Source: Deltaproteobacteria bacterium (lineage in GTDB: Bacteria; Desulfobacterota; Syntrophia; Syntrophales; Smithellaceae). Taken from it: a stretch of DNA of 15,704 bases. The stretch lies in NCBI GenBank assembly GCA_009668925.1, contig SBEK01000092.1:1-15704 (forward strand), given 5' to 3'. The notes beneath the pieces were generated by a model. That model was not told where the DNA came from and searched no databases. It worked only from the letters and a program-made list of their open reading frames with translations. Within the stretch, counting starts at the first letter, position 1; every line of letters starts with the position of its first letter. The position numbers and the translations under genes are program-made. This document shows, piece by piece, positions 1 to 8,506 of this stretch.

Positions 1-1026
<1,026 letters not shown>

Positions 1027-1428
1027 GACCGACTCCTATGACTTCGTAAAGTACTTTTCTTATTTCTTCCGGCAGGAATGGCTTCTTGATAAAGCCCTTC
1101 GCTCCGCGCGCAAAGGCGTCCTTCATGCGCAGGTCGGAACCCTCCGTTGTAACCATGATGACGGGGATTTCCTTCAATGTTGCATTTTCAGCAAGGAGGT
1201 CCAGCAACTCCAGACCATTGATTTCCGGCATGTTAATATCCGAAATGATCACATCCACCCAGTTATCCGCGAGCAATTCCATCGCCTGCCTTCCGTCGCT
1301 CGCTTCAAAGCATTCATCCATCTGGAAGCCGGACAGCACAACGATTTTTTTAATGACCGCCCGTATGGAACTGGAATCATCCACAATCAGCACGTTGAAT
1401 GACATAGGCTTACCCTTCCCTGTTTCCT

Positions 1429-2280
1429 TTATATGATTTTGGTAAGATGTCGGGCGCTGTTAAAATCATCCGACAGCATGACCATGCATCTTTCCAGGTC
1501 TCTCGTTCGCAAGTTGAATTTTTTAAGCAAAGCGCCCACTGCTCTTTGGGCCAGGCCTTCTACGGAACTGCCGATCCCCATCATCAGACAAGCCTCGTCC
1601 GCCATATAAACAATCCAAGGCATAATTTTGTCTTCCTTTTCGAGCAGATCCGGCCGGTGATGAAACGAAATAGCATCGCATATTTCACCGGGAAAATTCC
1701 AATGCTCGACAATTTTTCCACCCAATTCGGCGTGATTAATGCCGATGACCGTTTCCTCGGCCTCCAGAAACGACATCCCGCGCTTAGCTACCATGAGCGT
1801 AATCTCCGCCAGTTCCTCCCGGACAAATTCACCCATGATGATTTTTCCCACATCATGAAGAAGCGAAGCCGTGTATAGGGTTGTATCCTCCTCACCCGTA
1901 ATCATTTTAGACAAAATCTGCGACATCAAGGCGACAGCGACGGAATGTTCCCACAAATCCGTAGCCTTATCGAAATATCCCGCATACCCTTTCCTATAGT
2001 ATTTGGAGATTCCCGCAGTCTGAACGGCCCGCAAAAGATTCTTCTGACCGAGGTACATAACGGCATCATTGATCGTACTGATTTTGTGTTTTGAATCCAA
2101 ATACATCGAATTGGCCATCTTCATAATATTCGCCGTGATGGAAGGATCGTACTTAATAATGTTTACCACCTTCAATACAGAGTATTCCTCCTGGTTCAGC
2201 AGTTGCGCAACCATATTGCCCGTCGCAGGAAATGCCGGAATCGCGTCAATGGATTTCAGGATACGGTCGATGATTTTCAT
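1429..2280 (-). CDS. HDOD-domain signalling protein
   Basis: 283 residues with an HDOD domain over roughly residues 10-205, starting IDAIPAFPATGNMVAQLL and including the typical segment YDPSITANIMKMANS. HDOD proteins are HD-superfamily regulators, often found with chemotaxis or c-di-GMP genes, and frequently lack catalytic residues. Here potential metal ligands remain: H112, the H142-D143 pair in LLHDVGK, H183 in INHAELG and the H207-H208 pair in SFHHRP. Residual phosphohydrolase activity is therefore conceivable, though not shown. The ATG overlaps the cheD stop as ATGA, implying translational coupling; a GGAGGTGA lies in the end of cheD, but 12 bases away. Its place between cheD and cheY suggests a role in chemotaxis control. 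The precise function is unknown. Confidence 0.88.
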   Translation of the reverse strand: MKIIDRILKSIDAIPAFPATGNMVAQLLNQEEYSVLKVVNIIKYDPSITANIMKMANSMYLDSKHKISTINDAVMYLGQKNLLRAVQTAGISKYYRKGYAGYFDKATDLWEHSVAVALMSQILSKMITGEEDTTLYTASLLHDVGKIIMGEFVREELAEITLMVAKRGMSFLEAEETVIGINHAELGGKIVEHWNFPGEICDAISFHHRPDLLEKEDKIMPWIVYMADEACLMMGIGSSVEGLAQRAVGALLKKFNLRTRDLERCMVMLSDDFNSARHLTKII

Positions 2281-2759
2281 AATTCTTTCATTTCACCTCC
2301 AGAGGACCGGACAAACGTTTTGCCCGTCGCGATGTCCAGACGAACCGTACGGTTGTGCGTCGCACCGGTGTCTTCCGCCGTAATCATGATATTGTTTTCC
2401 CAGAATATTTTTCTCATCGCCATAATATTCTTCTGACCGATTCGAAAGAAGTTGGTATCATCAAGGATGCTGGCGCCGCCGGCAACCTTGACAATCATCC
2501 TTCTTTTCTCCGCCCCGAGAGCGTAGCACGCCTTGAACAGCAACGGAATGCCCGTATCTGCGAACATCGCCGGATTTTCTTGCGCCTTTTTTTCATCCAG
2601 GATCGAATCCGGAAGCATGTAATGCAGCAATCCGCCGACCCTCGCCAGAGGATCGTAAACGGAGATAGCGACACACGACCCCAGCGCATAGGTGATGATC
2701 ATGTCTTTCGAATTGCCGCTGATCTTTATTTCCGATATTCCGACGATCAAATCACTCAT
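2277..2759 (-). CDS. cheD: CheD chemoreceptor glutamine deamidase
   Basis: 160 residues, typical CheD size. CheD converts receptor glutamines to glutamates, and in organisms with CheC/CheX-class proteins it can take part in feedback adaptation. The catalytic triad can be placed at T23 and C29 in ITYALGSCV and H46 in LLHYMLPDS; the Thr-Cys spacing of six matches the well-studied Thermotoga protein. The later segment KVAGGASIL and GATHNRTVRLDIATG also fit the family. The ATG lies 3 bases after the cheR stop with no strong Shine-Dalgarno site, so coupling to cheR translation is likely. The gene ends by overlapping the HDOD gene by 4 bases. Confidence 0.95.
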   Translation of the reverse strand: MSDLIVGISEIKISGNSKDMIITYALGSCVAISVYDPLARVGGLLHYMLPDSILDEKKAQENPAMFADTGIPLLFKACYALGAEKRRMIVKVAGGASILDDTNFFRIGQKNIMAMRKIFWENNIMITAEDTGATHNRTVRLDIATGKTFVRSSGGEMKEL

Positions 2760-2762
2760 GAC

Positions 2763-3596
2763 TTATTTCACATAAACGCTGGGTTCCACGTATTTGAATT
2801 GATGTTTCAACCCGGTTAGACTTTCTGAATGTCCGACAAAAAAATATCCACCGTTTCTCAATGAATCATAGAACTTATTCACCACTACATTTTGCGTTTT
2901 TTTGTCGAAATAGATCATGACATTGCGGCAAAATATCACATCAAAATTGTTTTGGGCATGAAACCGGTCCATTAAATTGAATCGCTGATAGGTGATCATT
3001 TTCTTAACGTCATTCTTAATCCGGACATAACCCGTGGATTGTCCCGTTCCGACTTGAAAATACTTTTTTAGAATATCGGTACTGATGTTTTTAATTTTTT
3101 CCTGCCCGTAAATACCTGCTTCGGCAATTTTCAATACCTTCGTTGAAATATCGGTCGCCAGTATCGATGCATCTAGAGAATGCTGGCCGATGGTTTCTTT
3201 TACCGTCATGGCCAGCGTATAAGGCTCTTCCCCTGTTGAACATCCTGCAGACCATATTTTAAAGCTATTCTTGGATCCCCGCTGATCTGATTTCTCGATC
3301 GCCCGCAGAAGAATGTAGCCAAGCCTTGCGAAATGAGATTCTTCCCGAAAGAAAGATGTCAGATTGGTGGATATCGAGTCAATCATCGACACCAACTCAT
3401 TGGTCCCTTCTTCAGTTGTCACGTAACGATAGTACTCGGAAAAGGACTTGTAGCTGCCCGCCCGGAGTCGTTTGCTGAGACGCGCTTTGACCAGTTCCTT
3501 CTTGCCTTCATGCAGATAGATCCCGCACTGTTCGTAGACAAGACGGCTGATTTTTTCGAAATCACTGTGCTTCAGTTCGAAAGTGCTGACGGTCAT
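2763..3596 (-). CDS. cheR: CheR chemoreceptor glutamate O-methyltransferase
   Basis: 277 residues. CheR transfers methyl groups from S-adenosylmethionine to receptor glutamates, opposing CheB. The N-terminal helical domain (about 1-75) is followed by the family segment STNLTSFFRE (76-85), the SAM-binding motif WSAGCSTGEEPYTLAM (115-130), the acidic LATDIS (147-151) and CRNVMIYF (223-230). The C-terminus GGYFFVGHSESL is also typical. The ATG at 3596 has only weak AG-rich sequence upstream, but a 7-codon open frame (3593-3616) ends in a TGA overlapping this ATG, so reinitiation is possible. It is the first gene of the chemotaxis operon, with a sigma-28-like promoter further upstream. Confidence 0.95.
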   Translation of the reverse strand: MTVSTFELKHSDFEKISRLVYEQCGIYLHEGKKELVKARLSKRLRAGSYKSFSEYYRYVTTEEGTNELVSMIDSISTNLTSFFREESHFARLGYILLRAIEKSDQRGSKNSFKIWSAGCSTGEEPYTLAMTVKETIGQHSLDASILATDISTKVLKIAEAGIYGQEKIKNISTDILKKYFQVGTGQSTGYVRIKNDVKKMITYQRFNLMDRFHAQNNFDVIFCRNVMIYFDKKTQNVVVNKFYDSLRNGGYFFVGHSESLTGLKHQFKYVEPSVYVK

Positions 3597-3822
3597 GAAT
3601 TAATATTTTCTTTCATTATTGAACCAATGGAAAACGCATTGCTCTGCCGTCGTTTACCTCTGCTCAATCAAGGATTCTGCCCTGGGACAATCCATCTTGA
3701 TCAACAGCAGCAATCCTTATGCCAAGCACGAAGAGTCCTCTTCATCGATACGTATTGTTTTTTTGAATATATCATTTGTTCAAGTTTCAACAAACCGGAA
3801 TTTTCATAATAATTCATCATTT

Positions 3823-3849
3823 TAGTCGGCAAAAAAATGAAATACTTAA
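3823..3849 (-). promoter_or_regulatory. Candidate sigma-28 (FliA) promoter for the chemotaxis operon
   Basis: Read on the minus strand, TTAAGTAT is followed by exactly 11 bases and then GCCGACTA. The enterobacterial FliA consensus is TAAAGTTT-N11-GCCGATAA, so the match is 6/8 plus 6/8 at exact spacing. It points toward cheR and would give a leader of about 220 bases. Sigma-28 control of chemotaxis genes is established in many flagellated bacteria; use here is inference. Confidence 0.45.
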
Positions 3850-3854
3850 GATGA

Positions 3855-3881
3855 ATATCGCCTTTATAAACCCTCTGTTTA
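3855..3881 (-). promoter_or_regulatory. Weaker second sigma-28-like sequence
   Basis: Minus strand TAAACAGA, 11 bases, GGCGATAT. The TAAA core and the CGAT core are present at exact sigma-28 spacing, but the -35 half matches only 4 of 8 positions. It lies directly upstream of the better candidate and could be chance in AT-rich sequence. Confidence 0.18.
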
Positions 3882-4035
3882 TTTTATTAGGGTACGGTCA
3901 TTGATTGGCTTCGGTGTTCGTTTTTTGACGGTCTTGGTCATTTTAGCATTGTATTTTACTTGCCTTTATCCTATACAAAAGACACTCAGAACCGCGTAAA
4001 AGATTGTTTGTTACTCTTCTTGCAGGAATTCTCAT

Positions 4036-5433
4036 ATGAAGAACGGAAAAATCCTCATCGCCGATGATAACGAACTGAATAAGGAAACGCTGGCTGAAAT
4101 ATTGAGAGACGAGGGATATGAAGTCAAAGCCGTCGATGACGGCCGTGAAGGTATTGAAGCCTTTCTGGAAGATCAATATGATATCATTATTACCGACCTG
4201 CGAATGCCCAACGTCGACGGGCTGGAATTCCTTAAATACATCAAAGATACGAACAAAGACAATATCGTCATTATGATTACCGGACACGGTACGGTTAATG
4301 CCGCGGTGTCGGCCATGAAAATGGGCGCTTTCGACTTTATTACCAAACCCGTCAAAGATGATCTCGTCAAATTATCTGTCGTCCGCGCGATGAATTTCGC
4401 CAAACTCCGCGATGAAAACACGTCCTTAAAGGAACATCTCCGGGAAAAACGGGATTTCGATAAGATTATCGGGTACAGCGACTGTATGAAAAAGGTATTT
4501 GATACGATCGACAAGGTATCCAATTCCGATAGCACGGTTTTGATTTCCGGCGAGAGCGGAACCGGTAAGGAACTCGTCGCCCGCGAGATACATTTCAAAA
4601 GCGATCGAAGGAACCAACCTCTAATTCCGGTGAACTGCGGAGCCATTCCGGAAGACCTTCTGGAAAGCGAACTTTTCGGACATGAGAAAGGCGCTTTTAC
4701 GGGAGCCATTCGCAATCGAATGGGCCGATTTGACCTTGCTCAGGGCGGCACCATCTTTCTTGACGAAATCGGTGATATGAGCCCCGCGCTTCAGGTCAAG
4801 GTCCTGAGAGTCATTCAGGAAAAGCAATTTGAGCGCATCGGCGGCGTCAAAACCATTAATGCGGATGTCCGCATCATCGCCGCTACGAACCAGAATCTGG
4901 AAAGAGCGGTGGCCGAGAAGCAATTTCGCGAGGACCTTTTTTACCGCATTAACGTCATTCCCATTCATTTGCCCGCATTGCGGGAGCGCGGCTCCGATAT
5001 CATGATTCTGGCCAATCATTTCTTGTCGACATTCAACAAGCTCAAGAAGAAGAATGTTGAACGCATCTCGACGGAAGCCGTAACCCATTTAATGAACTAT
5101 CACTGGCCGGGCAATGTCCGTGAATTGCAGAATTTAATTGAAATGCTCGTGGTTATGAAAGAAGAAGGTGAAATCCGCGCCGGCGATTTGCCGGCAAAGA
5201 TCCGCGGCATTCCGACTGCCGAGACTCCGGGCAGAAGCGTGGCATTATCCAAAGACGGTATTGATTTCAACGAACACATGAGCCGCCTGGAAAAAGACCT
5301 CCTTGTCGAAGCGCTGAAGATGGCGGGCGGCGTCAAGAACCGCGCAGCGAAGCTTCTCAACCTGAACCGCACCACGCTGGTGGAGAAGCTTAAACGTTTG
5401 AATATCGCCGGCGGCGGCATGGACGAACCATAA
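4036..5433 (+). CDS. Sigma-54-dependent response regulator (NtrC family)
   Basis: 465 residues in the classic three-domain layout. The receiver domain (1-120) has D10-D11, phospho-acceptor D54 in ITDLRMP and K104 in FITKPV. The AAA+ domain (about 143-385) has Walker A GESGTGKE (172-179), the sigma-54-contacting loop GAFTGA (219-224), Walker B GGTIFLDE (237-244) and the arginine-finger segment FREDLFYRINV. A Fis-type helix-turn-helix follows (about 422-456, with NRAAKLLNLNRTTLVEKL). It should bind upstream enhancers and use ATP hydrolysis to open sigma-54 promoters. AGGAA lies 7 bases before the ATG. No histidine kinase gene is adjacent. Its divergence from cheR makes a motility role similar to FlrC or FleR possible, but the target genes cannot be read from this window. 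Confidence 0.95.
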   Translation: MKNGKILIADDNELNKETLAEILRDEGYEVKAVDDGREGIEAFLEDQYDIIITDLRMPNVDGLEFLKYIKDTNKDNIVIMITGHGTVNAAVSAMKMGAFDFITKPVKDDLVKLSVVRAMNFAKLRDENTSLKEHLREKRDFDKIIGYSDCMKKVFDTIDKVSNSDSTVLISGESGTGKELVAREIHFKSDRRNQPLIPVNCGAIPEDLLESELFGHEKGAFTGAIRNRMGRFDLAQGGTIFLDEIGDMSPALQVKVLRVIQEKQFERIGGVKTINADVRIIAATNQNLERAVAEKQFREDLFYRINVIPIHLPALRERGSDIMILANHFLSTFNKLKKKNVERISTEAVTHLMNYHWPGNVRELQNLIEMLVVMKEEGEIRAGDLPAKIRGIPTAETPGRSVALSKDGIDFNEHMSRLEKDLLVEALKMAGGVKNRAAKLLNLNRTTLVEKLKRLNIAGGGMDEP

Positions 5434-5483
5434 CCGGCGATCACGGGTCGCGCGCGCAATGCGAACGCATCCTTCTTCCCGTT

Positions 5484-6845
5484 TTACTTAAGACTTCCGT
5501 AAATTTTCCGGAAGCGTTCGTTAACCGCCAAACCTGCCTCGTCAGACGAAAATTCCGGTTTGATCCTGTTGACGAAGTACATCTCGACGGTTCCCTTGTT
5601 TTTTGCCCTAATCGGACCGCGGGCTTCCGTTTCAAAATAGTCTTTAATCAGGATATGCGTCGATTCGGAAATATTAATCTTCCCTTTGTAGCCGGACGAC
5701 TCCATCCGATTGGCCAGGTTTACTGAATCTCCCCAGATATCATAAACAAACTTCTTCTCGCCCACGACACCCGCCATCAAAGGCCCCGAATTCATACCGA
5801 TGCGAATTTCAAAAACGGGACGCCCCGAAGACGCCTTCTCCCGATTGATCTTATCCACCAGCGATTGAATTTCCAGAGCGCCAAGCACGGCATCTATGGC
5901 ATGTGTCTCGTTGATCGCCGGCACGCCGCCGGCATACATATACGCATCGCCGATGGTCTTCAGTTTTTCGAGACCGTATTTGTCCATAATCCGATCAAAT
6001 CCGGTAAATAGTTCATGAAGCTCCCGCACAAGCTGATCCGGCGTCAGTCTTTCCGCAATTTCCGTAAAGCCGACAAAATCCGTAAAAGCAATCGTGGCGG
6101 ATGGGAAGAATACCGGTTTGACCCGGCCCTGGTCCTTGAGCTCCCGGGCAACGGCGGCCGGCAATATATTCAAAAGCAGCTTGTCAATCTTTTCCTTGTC
6201 GTGTTTCAACTCCGCGCTCTGTTCCTCGATTTTCTTTGATTTCAGCCAGCCTTCGTAACGCTTCTTATCCATCAGATAGACGAAGATTACGGCAACGACA
6301 GACACGCTCATGAGATCCTGCAGACTGTAGCGTGCTCCGAGGGTTTGAAAGGACATGCCCTTGATATACCCGACAATAAAAAATGTCGCCAATGAGGCTC
6401 CCAGAACGATCAGCACCGACCGTCTCTTGACGGGCACGACAGCCAGCAGGGTCAGAATAAAGAGGTTGCCGCCCACATACACGGGATCGGCTTTGGCCAA
6501 TGCGGTGATCAGCCCGCAGGAAATTGCGAGATAAGCGCCGAGAATATTCAGAAACAACAAATTGCGTTCGGGAAACCGCCTGGAGATGTAAAGGATAAAA
6601 ATAATCAGGCTGACGGCAGACAGACCCGCGCGTATGACGGGAAGAAGCGGTTCTTCCGGATGAAGTTGACGATCAAGAGGGATGTAAGGCAGCCACGCGA
6701 CCATCGTGATCAGCGAGGCGAAAAAAAGGATGCGGCCGCATTGATAATTCAATTCCTGGTCAAAGGACGGCGGATACTCCGCGCGCATGTCTTCACAAAT
6801 GACAGAGGCTCGTAATCGTCCAAGCAGCTTTTGCATGTTCGGCAT
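5484..6845 (-). CDS. Class III adenylate cyclase with six-TM membrane domain
   Basis: 453 residues from the chosen start. Six hydrophobic segments span roughly residues 39-192, then a short linker ending LLLNILPAAVARELK leads to a class III cyclase domain (about 245-425). Metal-binding aspartates are D256 (AFTDFVGFT) and D300 (TIGDAYM). The purine-selecting residues are K296 and D369 (YDIWGDSVNLANRM), the Lys/Asp pair expected for ATP, so cAMP is the likely product. Transition-state residues N376 and R380 are present. I prefer the ATG at 6845 because GGAGG lies 5 bases upstream. An upstream in-frame GTG at 6911 would add 22 residues but lacks a site. It follows the hydrolase gene by 91 bases and converges with the NtrC-type regulator. 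The membrane domain is of no class I can name; ligand unknown. Confidence 0.92.
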   Translation of the reverse strand: MPNMQKLLGRLRASVICEDMRAEYPPSFDQELNYQCGRILFFASLITMVAWLPYIPLDRQLHPEEPLLPVIRAGLSAVSLIIFILYISRRFPERNLLFLNILGAYLAISCGLITALAKADPVYVGGNLFILTLLAVVPVKRRSVLIVLGASLATFFIVGYIKGMSFQTLGARYSLQDLMSVSVVAVIFVYLMDKKRYEGWLKSKKIEEQSAELKHDKEKIDKLLLNILPAAVARELKDQGRVKPVFFPSATIAFTDFVGFTEIAERLTPDQLVRELHELFTGFDRIMDKYGLEKLKTIGDAYMYAGGVPAINETHAIDAVLGALEIQSLVDKINREKASSGRPVFEIRIGMNSGPLMAGVVGEKKFVYDIWGDSVNLANRMESSGYKGKINISESTHILIKDYFETEARGPIRAKNKGTVEMYFVNRIKPEFSSDEAGLAVNERFRKIYGSLK

Positions 6846-6936
6846 ATCATCCTCCAGCTTCTTCACCATCATCTGCCCGGCGAACTTTGCGGGTGCAAAG
6901 CGTCCCGGCACATCTCACGTCTATCGTTTCAGCGCA

Positions 6937-7761
6937 TCAGATCCGTTCCTCCAGCCACACGTGAATGTCTTTAATCACTGTGTCCTTCTCCGGCTCGTTC
7001 AGGATTTCATGGTAAAGACCGTCATACATTATCAGTTTCTTGTCCCGAGACGCGATATGCTCATAAAAATAAGAAGACGTGTCCGGGATGACGATCTGAT
7101 CCGCACCGCCATGCAAAATCAGGCAGGGACACGTATATTCGACCTGATGGTCCATCAACCAGCGCGCCCCGCGAAGCAAGGATTCGCTCATTAGCCTTGT
7201 GGTGAATTCTTTAAGATTCAACGGATCTTCCCTGTAAGCCCGAACCACTTCAGGGTCACGGCAAATCTTGTCCGTCAGGGTGTTGACGATCGGGGCCCGG
7301 GGCATCTCGCTCAGGTCGACTCCTTCGAGAGCGGCAAGTCCGGGTTGAATCATCACTGCCGCGCCGGAAAGCACCTGGCCGGACAAACGCCCCGGATATT
7401 TCAACGCATACGCGGCCGCAATAAATCCGCCGAGGCTGTGCCCCAGCATGAAAACGGGGAGACCGGGGTTTTCCAGCCTCACCCTCTCCACGACTCTCGC
7501 CGCATCATCAATGAGCTCATTTACGTTGTCGATGTACCCGCGGTCGCCGCCGGACCGCCCGTGTCCCCGGTTATCGAAACGATAAACCGAATATCCGAAA
7601 TGATTGAATTCAGCGGTTACGTACTGATAGCGTCCCGAGTGTTCACACAGCCCGTGAACCATGACGAGAACGGCCCGCGCATCCGCCAAGATATGTTTTG
7701 ACATGAACAGATCGACACCATCTCCAGCCGAAAGGGGACCTTCTTGAACGTTCACTTTCAT
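6937..7761 (-). CDS. Alpha/beta hydrolase, monoglyceride lipase/lysophospholipase-like
   Basis: 274 residues with the serine hydrolase fold over nearly the whole length. The oxyanion region VMVHGLCEHSGRY (about 33-45) and FDNRGHGRSGG are typical of the monoacylglycerol lipase/lysophospholipase (PldB-like) branch. The catalytic triad is S109 in GHSLGG, D221 in LHGGADQIV and H251 in LYHEILNE. No signal peptide is visible, so a cytoplasmic or membrane-associated enzyme acting on glycerolipid esters is the likely role; the substrate is not proven. The ATG at 7761 has AGGAG 7 bases upstream and was chosen over an in-frame start 33 bases earlier. It lies 48 bases after the formamidase-like gene, in the same direction. 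Confidence 0.9.
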   Translation of the reverse strand: MKVNVQEGPLSAGDGVDLFMSKHILADARAVLVMVHGLCEHSGRYQYVTAEFNHFGYSVYRFDNRGHGRSGGDRGYIDNVNELIDDAARVVERVRLENPGLPVFMLGHSLGGFIAAAYALKYPGRLSGQVLSGAAVMIQPGLAALEGVDLSEMPRAPIVNTLTDKICRDPEVVRAYREDPLNLKEFTTRLMSESLLRGARWLMDHQVEYTCPCLILHGGADQIVIPDTSSYFYEHIASRDKKLIMYDGLYHEILNEPEKDTVIKDIHVWLEERI

Positions 7762-7809
7762 GGTCTGTCTCCTTGTATTTTGCAGCACGATCAAAAATCG
7801 CTTGTTGAT

Positions 7810-8442
7810 TCACGCCCCGGGCATCCGGACAAGAACGCGGCAAGGGGCGCCGCTGACGCCGAGGACTCTCAATGGGAAGATGAACATTTCGCCGTGACCG
7901 GCTGCCCTGTGAGCCGCCTCTTCATCCAGATCTTCCACAAGAAATTTCGCCGACCGCGCAACCATGCGGTGAAATTCCAGCGGATCAGAAGGTTCGATGA
8001 CAATATGACCGGACAGAGCCAGGACGTCTGCGGGCAGCGAAAGTATTCTCATCACCGCCTCCCGCGGAAGCCTTGTCGATTGATTTTTCGGGGTTCTTAA
8101 AAACAGGATATCTTCCCCGCCGTATGCCGCGAGGGACATCGATATTTCGGATAAAGAGGGCGCCGGCGTCAAATTGACCGGAAAGAACCGGCCCATAAAT
8201 CGATCCGGCGGCAGGGCGTCCAGAACGATACCACCCTCCATGAAGTGCGCCGGTGCATCAATGTGTGTCCCGCTCTGTGAACCGAGCGCGATCCGGGATA
8301 CGCGAAAACCGTCCCCGCGAATCGTACTCCATTCCGATATTTCCAATGGCGGATCGGAATAAGTCCCGCGCGAATAAGGAATAAATGAGGTGTCCAGTGC
8401 TTTGGTCAGATCGATGATGATATCTTTATTGCGTCCGTTCAA
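7810..8442 (-). CDS. Cyclase-family metal hydrolase (kynurenine formamidase-like)
   Basis: 210 residues of the family that includes kynurenine formamidase KynB. It opens with IIDLTKALD and carries a variant of the metal motif HxGTHxDxPxH, here QSGTHIDAPAH at about residues 57-67. The first histidine is replaced by glutamine while the rest is intact. The later KFLVEDLDEE and FIFPLRVLGVSGAPCRVLVR segments also fit. No other tryptophan-degradation gene is nearby, so the substrate may not be N-formylkynurenine; amide or ester hydrolysis of a small acid is a safer description. The start is a TTG at 8442 with GGAGG about 5-6 bases upstream. It lies 64 bases after the EF-G gene and is probably cotranscribed. 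Confidence 0.85.
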   Translation of the reverse strand: MNGRNKDIIIDLTKALDTSFIPYSRGTYSDPPLEISEWSTIRGDGFRVSRIALGSQSGTHIDAPAHFMEGGIVLDALPPDRFMGRFFPVNLTPAPSLSEISMSLAAYGGEDILFLRTPKNQSTRLPREAVMRILSLPADVLALSGHIVIEPSDPLEFHRMVARSAKFLVEDLDEEAAHRAAGHGEMFIFPLRVLGVSGAPCRVLVRMPGA

Positions 8443-8506
8443 TCGCCCCTCCCGTCCCTAGGATTTGTGATGTACAAAACGTATAGCGCCTTCAAGACTC
8501 CGCGTG

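Larger units (their letters stand above)
3597..4035. other. Divergent non-coding spacer between cheR and the NtrC-type regulator
   Basis: This 439-bp AT-rich spacer separates two divergent transcription units. On the minus strand it contains one good and one weaker sigma-28-like sequence (entered separately) and then a leader of about 220 bases before cheR. That leader contains a 7-codon frame whose stop overlaps the cheR start. On the plus side AGGAA at 4024-4028 is the ribosome binding site of the regulator, 7 bases from its ATG. A weak sigma-70-like pair (TTGTAT at 3949, TATACA at 3972, 17-base gap) might drive the regulator but is not strong enough to call. No open frame here resembles a protein I recognise. 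Confidence 0.6.

Noticed and set aside
3701..3820. A 39-codon minus-strand open frame upstream of cheR.
   Set aside because: Its ATG lies next to the -10 of the sigma-28-like promoter with no ribosome binding site, and the product (ending WHKDCCC) matches nothing I know.
5450..5483. A terminator between the NtrC-type regulator and the cyclase gene, from ATGC/GCAT and the following T-rich bases.
   Set aside because: The stem is only 4 bp with a 4-base loop and the T-run is interrupted.
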